Origin: Smallanthus sonchifolius
Taxonomy: Eukaryota > Streptophyta > Magnoliopsida > Asterales > Asteraceae
Assembly: GCA_023525975.1 (NCBI GenBank)
Contig: CM042018.1
Span: forward strand, 76,825,001 to 76,889,000
DNA length: 64,000 nucleotides
Reading direction: 5' to 3'
Shown: positions 20,252 through 31,678 of the stretch, in pieces
How the letters are laid out: every line of letters begins with the position of its first letter
Position numbering within the stretch: the first letter of the stretch is position 1
The notes under the pieces: model-generated
What the model saw: only the letters and a program-made list of their open reading frames with translations
The model's database searches: none
Told to the model about the DNA's origin: nothing
Translations under genes and position numbers: made by a program

Positions 20252-22650
20252 TGTGATACCCACATCCCGGATCACCCGGAATGCCGGTCACTTGTCGGAT
20301 TTACTCATGAACGTATAGTAATTAGAGAAACATACACATCGGATAACTTTAAAACCTTATTTATTTATAAAACTTGTCTTAGTACATTCTTAAAGAAGGT
20401 ACAACATAATACTAATGCCAGTCTCTAGATTTGGGTGCCAGACAGCCTGCTCAAGATGCCTCATTTCCTTTATTACTTGAACCCATACTCTTACCAGACA
20501 CACATGCTTAAACATGGGTCAACTTACGCTGGTGAGTTCTAGGTTTTAATCAAAATATATTTGATATATTATCTTTCCATTCCACATAGCCTTTATCCAA
20601 ACATTATATTAATCTTGTACAACTTGTATCTTATTGAGGTTCGTAAACCTCTTAACTGGTCGTCACCACCTACCATTCCCTTTATATAAAGGTCATTACC
20701 CCGTTACATACCACAAAGGAATGTAACAGTCCGCATTCTATTCCATAAGTTGCATGATATTATGTGTGATTTGGCCATACATGACAAAACATTCTTTTAC
20801 AGACCAAAATGGTGAAAACATTTCATGTCAATGCAATTACTGCCAATGACATCCTTTCATCATTCCTTATCTTGGTAAACCAAGACAAGTCTTGAAACAT
20901 TTCACATATCAAAATCACCATTCTTTCCTTTATAAAAACAAGGTGGTTATCTTCCCAGAGTAGTACCTCCAACAGATATATTCCCATGTAAGGGTGTGCA
21001 TGGGTCGGTTTGGGTCGGTTTTGAGGTAAAACCAAACCGAAAACCGAAGGTTCGGTTTTTAGTTTTTTAAAACCGTTTGGTTTCGGTTTTTCAGTTTTTG
21101 GTGTTTGGTTTTTACAATGGGTTCGGTTCGGTTTCAGTTTTTTCAGTTTTAAAACCAATTGGGCTTGAATTTTTTGGGGTAAAAGAAAAATGACCCAAAA
21201 TAATGAACATGGGTTTGAAATTTTGGGCCTAAAAATTTCTTTATTAACTAATGATTTTCACATATTTTGGCCTAAATATTTTGGGCGATAAAAAATATTA
21301 GTTTTCTTAAAAAATACTCAACATAAAAAATAAACATTATAATTTATAAATACAATAAATATAAATCATAACCTACTATTAGTGCAAATATGTTTAACAC
21401 AAATATGTATACACTTTTAACATACAAGCACACAACACAATATAATATATATTATGAAACGTGCATGCACACAATATATAATTAAAATATATGTATGCCT
21501 TTGGTTCGGTTTTTTCGGTTTTCAAAAAATACAAAACCAAAACAGTCGTTTTAGTTTAGGTTGGATTTTTCGGTGTGGATTTTTTGGATAATTCGGTTTC
21601 GGTTATGTTATTTTGGTTTTTGCTCACCCCTATTCCCAGGAAAGAATGACGGGTTCAGGAGGGTTTTATACACCATTATTTTCTTGGACAGAACATTCCG
21701 TTTGTCAGATAACTACATACCGGTCGGAAGGTTACCTTTTTCTTTTACAACATAAAACATTCCTTGCAACATCATGGATACTGGCTCAAAGATTTAAATG
21801 CATTGCATACAATATCTAAAACATTCATGACACATGTATCATGCCCGGAACAAAAAACGTTTAAAAAGGGCATCATAGAACTCACCTCTAATCTCCTCCT
21901 CTTTCAAATAATCTTTACGTGCTAATGTAAACAGCACCACGACTTGGATCAAAGTCCTAATCCATTATAACATTACTTAATCACAAGTTCCTAGCTTAGT
22001 GGAAATAACCAAGTGATTAGGAACTAGTCAGACCTTACCTCGGAACTATCTCCTGCGTATTGGGGACGAAAACCTAAAAACCAAGCTTCTCTACGTGAAT
22101 CGGGGCTTTTGCCACGCTTCCCTAGGTTAAGTATGTGTTTTGTTAGTGTGTTTTCAGCCTGAGATGTTTTAAAAACAAGCTCTTGGTCCATCTATTTATA
22201 GGGTGCTCGACGGTTCCGTGGCAGACTGCTAAGACATAGGGTGGCGATCCGCCACCCCTTTGATGCGACTTAATTGGGTTGGTGAACACAAAGCGGACCG
22301 TTATACTTAATTGTGATGGACCGCTAAGATTTATTGCGGCTGGGGGACCGCTAAGGACTCCATGACGGTCCGCTACCAGCCTTCCACGCGTCAGTTTTCA
22401 TCAATTAGTCACCTGACACGTGGCTTCTCCTAAGTGATCCCTTGCTCCCTACGTAGCGGACCGCTATCCCTTTGGTGGTCCGCCACCTATCCTACTTTCA
22501 AAATCTTTCATTTTCAGCCTCTGAACTTTGAATCAAATGCATTCCAACCCCTTGTACTTTAACATAATGTCATTTTAACCCCCTAGGGTTTTATCAAATG
22601 ACAATTTTAGGCCTTATACTTATATTTCTTTGAAAAATTGGGGTGTTACA
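20252..22650 (-). repeat. 5' LTR of J, interrupted by a DNA transposon (2399 bp)
   Basis: Same family as 13085-14774 and 23799-25563. Without the 652 bp of hAT-like insertion and its duplication it would be 1747 bp. GC-rich palindromes at about 22205-22480 precede (minus sense) a TATA box near 22190-22200. Confidence 0.9.
20989..21632. mobile_element. Non-autonomous hAT-like DNA transposon (644 bp)
   Basis: Inverted ends TAAGGGTGTGCA and TGCTCACCCCTA (10 of 12 match) flanked by 8-bp duplications TTCCCATG (20981-20988) and TTCCCAGG (21633-21640), one mismatch. AT-rich interior with many GGTTCGGTTT-type runs at both ends in opposite orientation. No transposase. The two sister LTRs of J lack the insert, giving a clean empty site. 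Confidence 0.9.
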
Positions 22651-22655
22651 TAATC

Positions 22656-23681
22656 CCACATTGGATCTTTTCCACAGGCTAAGTGTATATATCATTTTAT
22701 TTGGTTTTTACCTTTTTTTTGTCTTCCATATGAAAATTAATCTTCCTTATTAGCTTGTTTAAATAGTGTACATATGAAAGTTTTTTCTTTTGAATTTGTC
22801 CAAGTATTTCAACCCACCCGAAACTTCTTCCTACAGAAACGACATGTAAGTGCCCAAAACTACCTATCACCCAAAACTAGTTGTTTTGACAGGGGCATTA
22901 TGGTCATTTGTCAAACGGAAATTAGATGTCTTCATAATCAGGTTCTTTCATGCTCACTTTCACTATCACTATTCCGAAAAAACCCTTTACACTCAATTTC
23001 ACACACAAATCCCTGTTTCATCGATCTAAGTTTGCGATATCAGTGTACCTCATCTGATTCCCCCATCGTCATCTCTAGTAGGTACTGTTGTTCTTGTTCG
23101 GCTAAATGCAGAGTCAAGTGTTTGAAACTAGGGTTTCGATTTTGAATGTTTTACGACTGAAACTTCAAATTTACGACTGTTTGGGGTTTAAATCTTGTTT
23201 ATAAGCTCACCATTGTTGATATCTCACTCTTTTATTGTTTACATTTGCAGATTACCTCAAAATTCTTGGTAAGAAGGACTTTCGACGCACTTAGAAGCTC
23301 ATCTTAACCCCTTTTGTTTTATTTATGTTTATCTTATCTGTATATTCCTTGTATATATTCTTTTGATATGATTTTATTGCTTTTTGAGTCCTTGATTACC
23401 TGTTCAAGGTTTGGTATCGAAACTAGTAGTTTCAAGAAAAAAGGATCTTTATTTTTATAATTATTATTATTATGAGTTTGAACAAGTTTTTCTAACCGAA
23501 ACTAGTTGTTTCGATACCCAAGCTTTGCCCGAAACTATGTAGTTTCGATAAGGTTTTCTCTCCCGAAACTATGTAGTATCAATAAGTTGTTTCTCAACCG
23601 AAACTAGTAGTTTCGGTCAGGCATTTCTGAAATTTTTCTAAGTGTTTGACTGACTTTTTGATATTTCTGTTTTTGGCAGAA
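22656..23681 (+). other. Non-coding leader before the env-like ORF of element I
   Basis: No supported gene. About 23417-23618 holds five palindromes of type CGAAACTA-(1-2 nt)-TAGTTTCG (near 23417, 23501, 23533, 23565, 23599), spaced about 30-80 bp. Two CAG acceptor-like sites with pyrimidine tracts (before 23252 and before 23682) hint at introns used to express the downstream ORF, but this is inference. Confidence 0.5.
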
Positions 23682-23798
23682 ATGGACCAACTATTTGTGA
23701 AGACGCACAATATCTGTGCCTTTCCTAATGCTGCTGATCCCAAGAGTTGTGACTTTGTACCTCTACTCAATTTTCTAGCTAACTCTAATGTGAGCTTT
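23682..23798 (+). pseudogene. env-like ORF of element I, start
   Basis: ATG at 23682 right after TTTTGGCAGAA. It encodes MDQLFVKTHNICAFPNAADP and ends NSNVSF at the GCTTT target where solo LTR J' inserted. Reading resumes at 25569 in frame (AISHNLPIF). The start choice is supported by the absence of coding-like sequence upstream. Confidence 0.65.
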
Positions 23799-25563
23799 TG
23801 TGACACCCACATCCCGGATCACCCGGAATGCCGGTCACTTGTCGGATTTACTCATGAACATATAGTAATCAGAGAAACATACACAGCGGAAGACTTTAAA
23901 ACATTATTTATTTATAAAACTTGTCTTAGTACATTCTTAAAGAAAGTACAACATAACACTAATGTCAGTCTCTAGATAGGATGCCAGACAGCCTGCTCAA
24001 AATGCCTCCTTTCCTTGCTTTACTTTAAGCCATACTCTTACCTGACACACATACTTAAACACGGGTCAGCTTTATGCTGGTGAGTTCTAGGTTTTAATCC
24101 AAATATTTTCAACATAATACTTTTCCCTTTTTACATTCACCTTAGCCCAGCATAACATTAACCTTGTACAACTTATCTCTTATCGAGGTTCGTAAACCTC
24201 TTAAGTGGTCGTCACCACCATCCATTCCCTTCACATAAAACCATTCCCCCGTTACATACCACAAAGGAATGTAACGGTTCACATTCAATTCATCCCCTTT
24301 CGGAGATATAGCAATCACTGCCCATAAGTTGCAAGATATTATGTGGGATTTGTCAAAAACCTTTCCTTTAAGACCAATATGGTCAAAACATTTCATGTCA
24401 ATGCAATCACTGCCAATGGCATCCTTTCATCCTTACTTATCTTGGTAAACCAAGAGAAGTCTTACAACATAAAATCATTATTCTTTCCTTTCAAAAACAA
24501 GGTGATTATCTTCCCAGAGTAGTACCTCCAACAGATATGTTCCGAGGAAAGAATAACGGGTCCAGGAGGGATTTATACACCACTCTTTCCTTAGATAGAA
24601 CACTCTGCTTGTTAGATAACTACATACCGGTCGAAAGGTTACCTTTCATTTTACAACATAAAACATTCCTTGCAACATCATGGATACAGGCTAAAAGATT
24701 AAATCCATGGCATACAGTATCTAAAACATTCATGACACGTGTATCATGCCCAAAACAAAAAAAAAATGTTTAAAAAGGGCATCATAGAACTCACCTCTAA
24801 TCTCCTCCTCTTACAAATAATCTTTACGTACTAATGTAAACAGCACCACGACTTGGATCAAAGTCCTAAGCCATTATAACATTACTTAATCGCAAGTTCC
24901 TAGCTTAGTGGAAATAACCAAGTTATTAGGAACTAGTCAGAACCTTACCTCAGAACTATCTCCTTCGTATTGGGGTTGAAAAGCTGGAAACCGAGCTTCT
25001 CTACACGAACCGGGGCTTTTGGCATGCTTCCCTAGGTTAAGTATGTGTTTTGTGAGTGTGTTTTCAGCCTGAGATGTTCAAAAAACAAGCTCTAGGTCCA
25101 TCTATTTATAGCGTGCTCGACGGTTTCATGGCGGACCGCTAAGACATAGGGTGGCGGTCCGCCACCCCTTTGAGGCGGCTTAATTGGCTTGGTGAGCACG
25201 TAGTGGACTGCTACACTTAATTGTGATGGACCGCTAAGGATTATTGAGGCTGGCGGACCGCTAAGGACCCCATGACGGTCCGCTATTAGCCTTCCACGCG
25301 TCAGTTTTCAACGATTAGTCACCTGACACGTGGATTCTCCTGAGTGATCCCTTGCTCCCTACGTAGCAGACAGCTATCCCTTTGGTGGTGGTCCGCCACC
25401 TATCCGACTTTCAAAATTTTCATTTTCAGCCCCCGAACTTTGAATCAATTGCGTTCCAACCCCTTGTACTTTAACATAATGTCATTTTAACCCCCTTGGC
25501 TTTTATCAAATGATAACTTTAACCCTTATACTTATATTTCTTTGAAAAATTTGGAGTGTTACA
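23799..25563 (-). mobile_element. Solo LTR J' of the J family (1765 bp)
   Basis: On the minus strand TGTAACACTCC to GGGTGTCACA, flanked by exact GCTTT duplications (23794-23798, 25564-25568). It lies in the env-like ORF of I. It has the same GC-rich palindromes (about 25130-25400), a TATA box near 25095-25110 and a small CAGC/GCTG hairpin at 24065-24084. It lacks the hAT insert. Confidence 0.95.
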
Positions 25564-25568
25564 GCTTT

Positions 25569-27853
25569 GCTATAAGCCACAACTTGCCCATCTTTGAAGC
25601 CACAATCAGACAATTCTGGGCCATTGCTGCAAGAGTAACCATCAACAATGTGGAGCATATCTGGGCAACTGTGTACAACCAAGAAGTCCTATTTTCCGAA
25701 GCCCTCGTTAGTAAAGTACTACAATTTAATGATAATCATCAGGCTCCTGTTGAATACTCAAACTTCTTCATCTACGAGAGTTTTAGGAGGATGGGTCACC
25801 CGGACGAGTTTAAGAGTGGCCAGATCACCAAGACCTTCCTTGCTCCTCGCTGGAGGTACATTGTACATGTCATGATTCACTGTATTTCAATCAGGAAAGA
25901 AGGCATTGATTCTGCAAATGCCATGGTGGCTTCTACTATACCTGGGCTGATCAAGGGAAGTGATTATAATTTTTCTGGGCTGATATTTTGACAAATGATA
26001 GAGAATCTCTCCGGCAAAATCAAAGACAAATTCTTAGTCTACTCGAGGTTCCTTAAAATGATAATCAACCATCAACACCTGAATATGCCTCAACAAGGAC
26101 AATTGTTGGTCCTAGATCACATGATTGCCAGAACTCTTAATTACATGAAGAGTTCAAGTTCAGAAGCAGCAGAATCATTATCAATATTCCTTTGTTTGGG
26201 CATGTGATCGATGAAGAAGAACCTGAAGTCCTGATATAGATCCTGACGAAGTAATTAAATCATCATCATCCAAAGAAGAAAAAGAAGAACAAGGGCAAGG
26301 TGATCAGGATAACCAAGAAGCAGAAATTGAGGTTGAAGCAGGCATACAACAAGAACAGGAAGTTGGGCAGCCAATTGTGGAAGCTCAGTTCCTTGATCAA
26401 GAGATAGAGATTTTGGATTCTTTAAACTTTCAGGAACAAGCTACCAATGTTGAACTTGAAGCAAACATAGAGGGTAAAGCAAAATCAAGTGAGACCCTAG
26501 AAGAAGCTGTCTATGAAACAAAAGAAACTGAATCTGAGGAGATGGTGGAACCTCCTCCCTCATCATCCAAAAGACCAGTTGATTCTGAGTTAGATTATGA
26601 ATTGGAAAAGCCTCGAGCCAAGAAGATCAAAACCGGGCTGGAATCTCTTTCTTCATCCTCAGAATCAATTTTTGGAACACCTGAACACATAACACCTCCA
26701 CCTTCACCCATTCATAAAATCATCACTCCTGAACGCACTCCACAGCCCACACCACAACCAACTCCACCGGCCTCTCCTGACCATGAAATATCCCCTCCAA
26801 GGGTTAAGAAGTTGAGCTTAGAAGTATTAAAACTCAATGAACAAGTAGCTAAAAATGATGAGGAAATAAAAGGTCTAAAGTCTGACTTGACAGAACAAAA
26901 GGAAGAGGTCAAGGACCTAAAGCTTGAAGTGGTTACTTTAAAGAACCAACTGGAGATCCAATAATCATAACTTGCTGTGCAACAAGAATAACTATCAAAG
27001 CAACAAAAAGAACTCCTTGTTATAACTACATTGGTTAACCAAATCAAAGCTTCCATGGTGCAGTCTTCACAACAAACTGAAACTCAAAAGGAACCTTCTT
27101 CCACAGCTTAGGGGGAGACTCATGTATCTCCAACCGCAGCAACTGGTGGTCCTTCTTCCCCTACCTTTATAAATGACCTTGAATCCGCTTTGATTATTCA
27201 TACAGGAGAAACTGACAAACCAAAGGAAGCTGTGGAAGTAAAGGTAGAAGAACCGGAGTATGATCTTCCTTCAACTAGTCAAAGAAGAGCTGTAAGAGGC
27301 AAAGGAAAGGGAAAGGAAGCTAACATTGAAGCTGTTAATCTGGATGAAGAGGAGATTGGATCTGATCATGAGCTTGATGAGCTTCTAAAATAGATTTATG
27401 ATTTTGGAACCATAGATGATTTCCCAGAGATTGTGACACTGGGAGAGGAACACCAAGAGAAGCTCCGGTACTTCATAGAGACCAGAGATGAAATTGAAGC
27501 CTTGACAGATACAGATAAGGAGGATTCAAATGTGAAAGTGGCCTTTGTTGAGCCTGTAACCACTGCTGGGCCAACAGGCACTACTCAGGATGCATCTCAA
27601 ACCGAACCAACTCCAATTGAGCCAACTCAAGTGATAAAACCAAACCCTGAATATCCTGATCCCAAGAGGCCGTGGATGAGGAGGCTACCTGCTGAGGGGC
27701 TTCCCAAGCATTATGAATGGTTCGCTGAATACTAGGAACTCAAAAGGCCTCCAGTCAGATGGCAACATGTTAAGGAAATGTCCCTATACATTGTAATAAG
27801 ATACAAATTAGGAGTGGAGCACTTTAAAACGTCACATGATTTCAGCTCCCTCT
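25569..27853 (+). pseudogene. env-like ORF of element I, main part
   Basis: 25569-25991 continues the N-terminal domain (EATIRQFWAIAARVTINNVE, RRMGHPDEFKSGQITKTFLA, RWRYIVHVMIHCIS), like 1-511 in A. After a TGA near 25989 and shifts, 26377-26964 is open for 195 codons: acidic start, basic patch KPRAKKIKTG, Pro-rich repeat PQPTPQPTPP, then a coiled coil with heptads (LKSDLTEQKEEVKDLKLEVV). Acidic pieces follow at 27190-27393 and 27433-27735 (WMRRLPAEGLPKHYEWFAEY). Stops lie near 26964, 27110, 27393 and 27735. Cut at 27853 by L. Function unknown. Confidence 0.65.
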
Positions 27854-29047
27854 TGTCACACCCTAACTGATGGCGGAATATGCCATGGCACATGTGTAGA
27901 CTGTCCATAAGCACATGATCATACTAACGTTTCATATATTATTTAATTCAAATTTCAAAACAATTGTTCAAACAACATAAAAAAACAAGAAAATAAAGTA
28001 TTTCAACAAAAATTCAATTGGCTTATTAAGCTAGGTCTGCAAATTCTATGTGAAGCACCTTGAACATGATTCTCAATTAATAACACCTGAAACATGATGA
28101 AAACATAGTCAACTAAAATAGTTGGTGAGCATACGTAGGTTTTAGCACAACAAGTATTATCAAGAGTTTGTGTACAATTCATATGATACATGTTTTAATG
28201 AGACAATTATGGAGAACCATGCAAAATCAAACCTTGTGACTGATAGGTATAACACTAATGTTATCCTTAAGTGTTTTCGGCAACAATCACCCTAACCGGG
28301 TGGATTGGTCAGATGCAATAGATCTATCATTGTATACCGTCAACTTGTACTGAGTTAATGCTTCCACTTGCACTATGCACAAAAGTATGTAAATGTTGTT
28401 TGCACTAATATTGTTCAACCATAAGGAAAAAATTGCACACATGATCATAATGTTTGAATTGTAATAATTGCAAATAGTTTGAATGTAATCATGTTTCACC
28501 CCAAATATGTAAAAGTGAAAAAGGGGCTATGTAAACTCACATTGGATTTGTAGCTTGAAATCACAAGTATGAGTAGTTGCACAAGTTGTTTAGCAAACTA
28601 CAAGGATAACTATGTTTGAATTTATATATGTATCAATGACATGCTCAAAAGACTAATGTATAAAGGAATTGTGCTAGGTTGAATGATGTGTATTTGTTGT
28701 AAATAATATGTCTGTTTAATAATGTATTGAATACAAGTTTTTATATATATATATGAATAATTAACTCTTTATTAAATAAAATAAATAATAACGAGAACAT
28801 AAGTTGTATCAAATAATTAGGTAATAAAAATAACTCATAAAGTTTTTAAATAAATAATTATACGAGTTGTTTTATTTAGAAAATATTAGGTTTTAAATCT
28901 CTAAAACTGTTAAATAATTGTTTATATTTGCCATATTAATACTTTTGGCTCTTAAAATATTCCCGAGCCCTTGGTGGTTTATAAAATAATTTTTACAAGA
29001 AAATTTTGATTAATAATGGGTTTTAAAAATGTTTTAAAAATAAAAAT

Positions 29048-29116
29048 GGACCACAGGACTCGAACCCGGGTCGCCTGGGTGAAGGCCTAGCACACTAACC
29101 ACTGGACTAATGGTCC
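29048..29116 (-). other. tRNA-Glu-like module inside LTR L
   Basis: On the minus strand (sense of the LTR) 69 nt begin GGACCAT and end GTGGTCC, a 7-bp acceptor-like stem with one G-T pair. An A-box-like TAGTCCAGTGG, an anticodon-like loop CCTTCAC (TTC), and a B box GGTTCGAGTCC follow in tRNA order. The base at position 33 is C not T and the D arm is weak, so it is a relic or mimic, not a functional tRNA gene. Confidence 0.75.
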
Positions 29117-29210
29117 GATAGTGTTTTAAGGGGGTGTTTAAACAGTTTTAACAAGAGGGGGTAGGGGAGCCGGGTTCCAAGCGCGCAAAAAGAAGGGAGT
29201 GAGGTGCGGG

Positions 29211-29279
29211 GCTGGGCGCGAACCCGCGACCTCCTCTCTAATAGTCAAGTGTTCTAACTGGTGGACATGGGCTCGTGCC
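29211..29279 (-). other. Second tRNA-like module inside LTR L
   Basis: On the minus strand AGTTAGAACACTTGACTATT then GAGGTCGCGGGTTCGCGCCC: the D-loop to B-box part of a tRNA-like sequence, about 95 bp from the first module and in the same orientation. The acceptor stem is not convincing. Confidence 0.55.
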
Positions 29280-30063
29280 TTGGTTTAAAACAGACGCGAA
29301 AAAATTATAACAAACATCTCCCACTCGTCTCCTTCCCCAAACGCACCCGTCCAAAACCTTAGTTCCAATCCCACCCGATTCGTAACCGATCGAACACGAA
29401 TTCATGGGGCTTTCAATCCCTGTATCAAAACGAAACTAATGACACCAATCTTACCTGAAATGATTGAGGATGGAGGGAGAACGGCTGGAACGACTGAATC
29501 GGGAATTGTTGAGCTCAACAAGGTTCTGGGGAGGGGATGAGATGATAACAGAGGTATAGAAAGTTCGTGGTGAATTTTATGATGGTGTGGGTTTAGTTTT
29601 TATAGTCCAAATTTCATGTTTAATGCCCGAATTGAATTCGAGTTTGATTAAGGAAGGTTACGGGTCGATTGAACATGATTTCCATTGATTGTAGATGAAA
29701 TTGGTTCATTACAAATGGTTAGAACAGTCGCATGTTGGTTTCCAGATGATTGATTACAATTCAACACTCGATTTCAAAGGATTCATACATGAATTTTGTG
29801 AGATTGGGCTCGGTTTGACTTTCCAAAGTCAAACTTGCGCACAAATGGTTTCAAAATCATAAGGGGTTCAATGCACTAAACAGGTTCAATGGATCAAAGG
29901 GGTTCAAACTAAACTTATTTCCTTTAAATCTTTTGTTGTTTATATAAATAAATTTATAAGATTAGAATTATAAGTTTGAAATCTTTTATATAATTGTCCA
30001 ACACTTATATTTTTAAAACTAGAAAATTATTGATATAGGTTACTAATAATATATGAAAATGTA

Positions 30064-30089
30064 ATATATATATATATATATATATATAT
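30064..30089. repeat. TA microsatellite
   Basis: Thirteen TA-type dinucleotides in a row inside LTR L. Confidence 0.9.
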
Positions 30090-30420
30090 TATTTCGAATT
30101 TAAATAAATAAATCACATATACTTATATGTTTATAAAAGAGTAGGACTTTAAATAATTAGTTTAGGTGGTTTAAAAAAAATACATTGCCATCTATTTATG
30201 CCTAATCATATGTGTATTTATGCCTAATCATATGTGAATTAATTTCTAAATTAAATGTATGTATAAGTAGATACATTGTATTATATATATCATCAGTGAT
30301 GATGTGTTATGAATGCACAACTTGTAATTAATGTAACATAATGAAATGATACAGAACTGAAATTGAAATAATGTTATTGCACGAATTAAAGCATGAGAAA
30401 TCCCTAAATGTTACACCTCC

Positions 30421-30680
30421 CAAGATATGATCTGAGGGCTCTAGCCAAGTTACTTCTTCAAAACCCTAACAAAGTCAATGAAGCTCGTAACTTTGAGGTA
30501 TTCCTGCAAAAACAAGCCCTAAGTGACTTCAGGTCAATAAAAACCACACTCCCAAAAAGAATCATCTCCAAAACCAGGATTCATCCTAGATCTCATAAGC
30601 CTTGGGTAAGCCTGAGGTACAAACCGGCAGAAACTGTCAAATCTATCTTGCTGCCAATAAATTTAGAAAATTTCAAGTGA
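30421..30680 (+). pseudogene. env-like ORF of element I, C-terminal part
   Basis: Frame resumes after L: DLRALAKLLLQNPNKVNEAR, FEVFLQKQALSDFRSIKTTL, HKPWVSLRYKPAETVKSIL, ending at a TGA. No internal stop. The tail is basic. It lies just before the polypurine tract. It does not resemble the C-terminal block of A and C, so I is another family. Confidence 0.65.
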
Positions 30681-30724
30681 TGCACCAATGGCTTAGTAAG
30701 AGTTGAAGATAATGATGCGATAGC

Positions 30725-30736
30725 TTAGGGGGAGAT
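30725..30736 (+). other. Polypurine tract of element I
   Basis: TTAGGGGGAGAT directly before the LTR. Confidence 0.75.
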
Positions 30737-31172
30737 TGTATGGTTGCATATTTTGTAAGCTAAGTCATCATTGTGTGTTTTGAACAACTGTACTTTGTTT
30801 TATTTCTTTGTATTTCAGTTATTTCAGTTTGATGTAATTTCTTTTTTTAGACTAAGTCTGAGCCATAGAAACTACCTAGTTTCGGTTGAGGTTGTTCAAC
30901 TGAAACTAGTAGTTTCGATAGATATGAAAGTTCGACAGGATGTTCATTTATTTAAATGCTCAAACGAAACTAGCAGTTTCTGTGAGCATAGTTTCGATGC
31001 CTGTTAGCTGAGTATAAATAGACTAGTATGACAATTTTTAGGGTGTGGATAGCGGCTGTAACCCTTGCATTCTCTCTTTCATAGTTTTTCTGAATCAATA
31101 CGCATTTGAAGGTTTTTAAATTGTTGTTCTTACCATTTCACATCATTATTGTGTTGATTCTAGTGTGGTTAG
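30737..31172 (+). repeat. 3' LTR of element I, truncated (436 bp)
   Basis: Begins TGTATGGTTGC. Three CGAAACTA/TAGTTTCG-type palindromes near 30867-30885, 30901-30917 and 30965-30981 precede a TATA box (AGTATAAATAG, near 31011-31021). The end is missing because chromovirus LTR Q begins at 31173 after GTTAG. Confidence 0.75.
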
Positions 31173-31678
31173 TGTCACACCCCCGAATTTCCACTTCAGG
31201 CTATACCCGTGGGGCGTGACCCGAGAAGATTTTTACCTTTGAATTACTTTGAACGACCACTAAATAGTTTTCAAAATACTTGTTTTAATGCATGGTCCGA
31301 ACAAGCTCAAAATAAGTTTGACATAGTTTAAAGTAAATGTGCGAAAGCAATGTTTAAAAAGTTTACAACGCTTAACCAAATGATTAAAAAGCATTTGTCA
31401 AAATAAAATGCCCATGGATGATGAGTGTGTGACTCCTGTGAGTGCATCCTAGCCACATATCCTATGCATTCAACGACCTGAGATAAACATGCTAAAATGG
31501 GCCAACATAATGTTGGTGAGTTCACAGGTTTAATGTAATTGAAATCATATATTGAAAATGTTGGTACCTGAATCTTATGATTCCGCATATATAAGCCAAG
31601 ATATTGAATCATACGATTCTGAATCTCATTGATTCCTATACAATCCAATTTGGATTCTGCTATTCATGTGCTAAGTGA
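31173..31678 (-). repeat. Chromovirus LTR Q, 3' end portion
   Basis: Plus-strand TGTCACACCCCCGAATTTCC; on the minus strand this is an LTR end GGGGGTGTGACA. Contains the shared hairpin CCAACA-TTA-TGTTGG (31501-31520, minus sense). Element M starts at 31679, and I could not find the rest of Q; the sequence after 52977 does not clearly continue it. Confidence 0.65.

Larger units (their letters stand above)
13085..22650 (-). mobile_element. Chromovirus (Gypsy, Tekay-like) J, full length, minus strand
   Basis: LTRs at 13085-14774 and 20252-22650 enclose, on the minus strand, a primer site, gag, zinc knuckles, protease, reverse transcriptase, RNase H, integrase and a degraded C-terminal chromodomain-like tail, then a polypurine tract. 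The flanks TGATC (13080-13084) and TAATC (22651-22655) look like a target duplication with one change. It carries solo LTR K in its integrase region and a hAT-like element in its 5' LTR. Many frameshifts and stops show it is old. A Tekay clade assignment is likely from LTR size and gene order but untested. Confidence 0.9.
27854..30415 (-). mobile_element. Chromovirus solo LTR L (2562 bp)
   Basis: Plus-strand TGTCACACCC to AAATGTTACA; on the minus strand TGTAAC to GGGTGTGACA. Flanks CCTCT (27849-27853) and CCTCC (30416-30420) are a duplication with one change. Its 3' end resembles LTR N (36463-45218): a shared block reads TGGCGGAAT, TGTAGACTGT and AAGCACA. Removing it restores the env-like frame (SLPRYDLRALAK). 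It contains two tRNA-like modules and a TA microsatellite. No coding region. Confidence 0.85.
8465..31172 (+). mobile_element. Copia element H/I with pol, spacer, env-like ORF and 3' LTR, split by insertions
   Basis: Inferred by removing clean insertions. RNase H at 8465-8849 continues at 11774-12030; after a spacer broken by J, an env-like ORF starts at 23682, continues across J' (25564) and L (30421), and ends before a polypurine tract and LTR at 30737. Each removal restores a reading frame or leaves a duplicated 5-bp target. That pol and env-like parts belong to one element is inference from order and strand; the spacer is long. Confidence 0.5.

Noticed and set aside
22774..23145. 123-codon plus-strand frame in the leader of I
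   Set aside because: No recognisable features; Ser/Cys-rich translation of pyrimidine-rich leader sequence.
29048..29116. Functional tRNA-Glu gene
   Set aside because: Base 33 is C, the D arm does not pair well and no T-run terminator follows closely; better seen as a tRNA-like module in an LTR.
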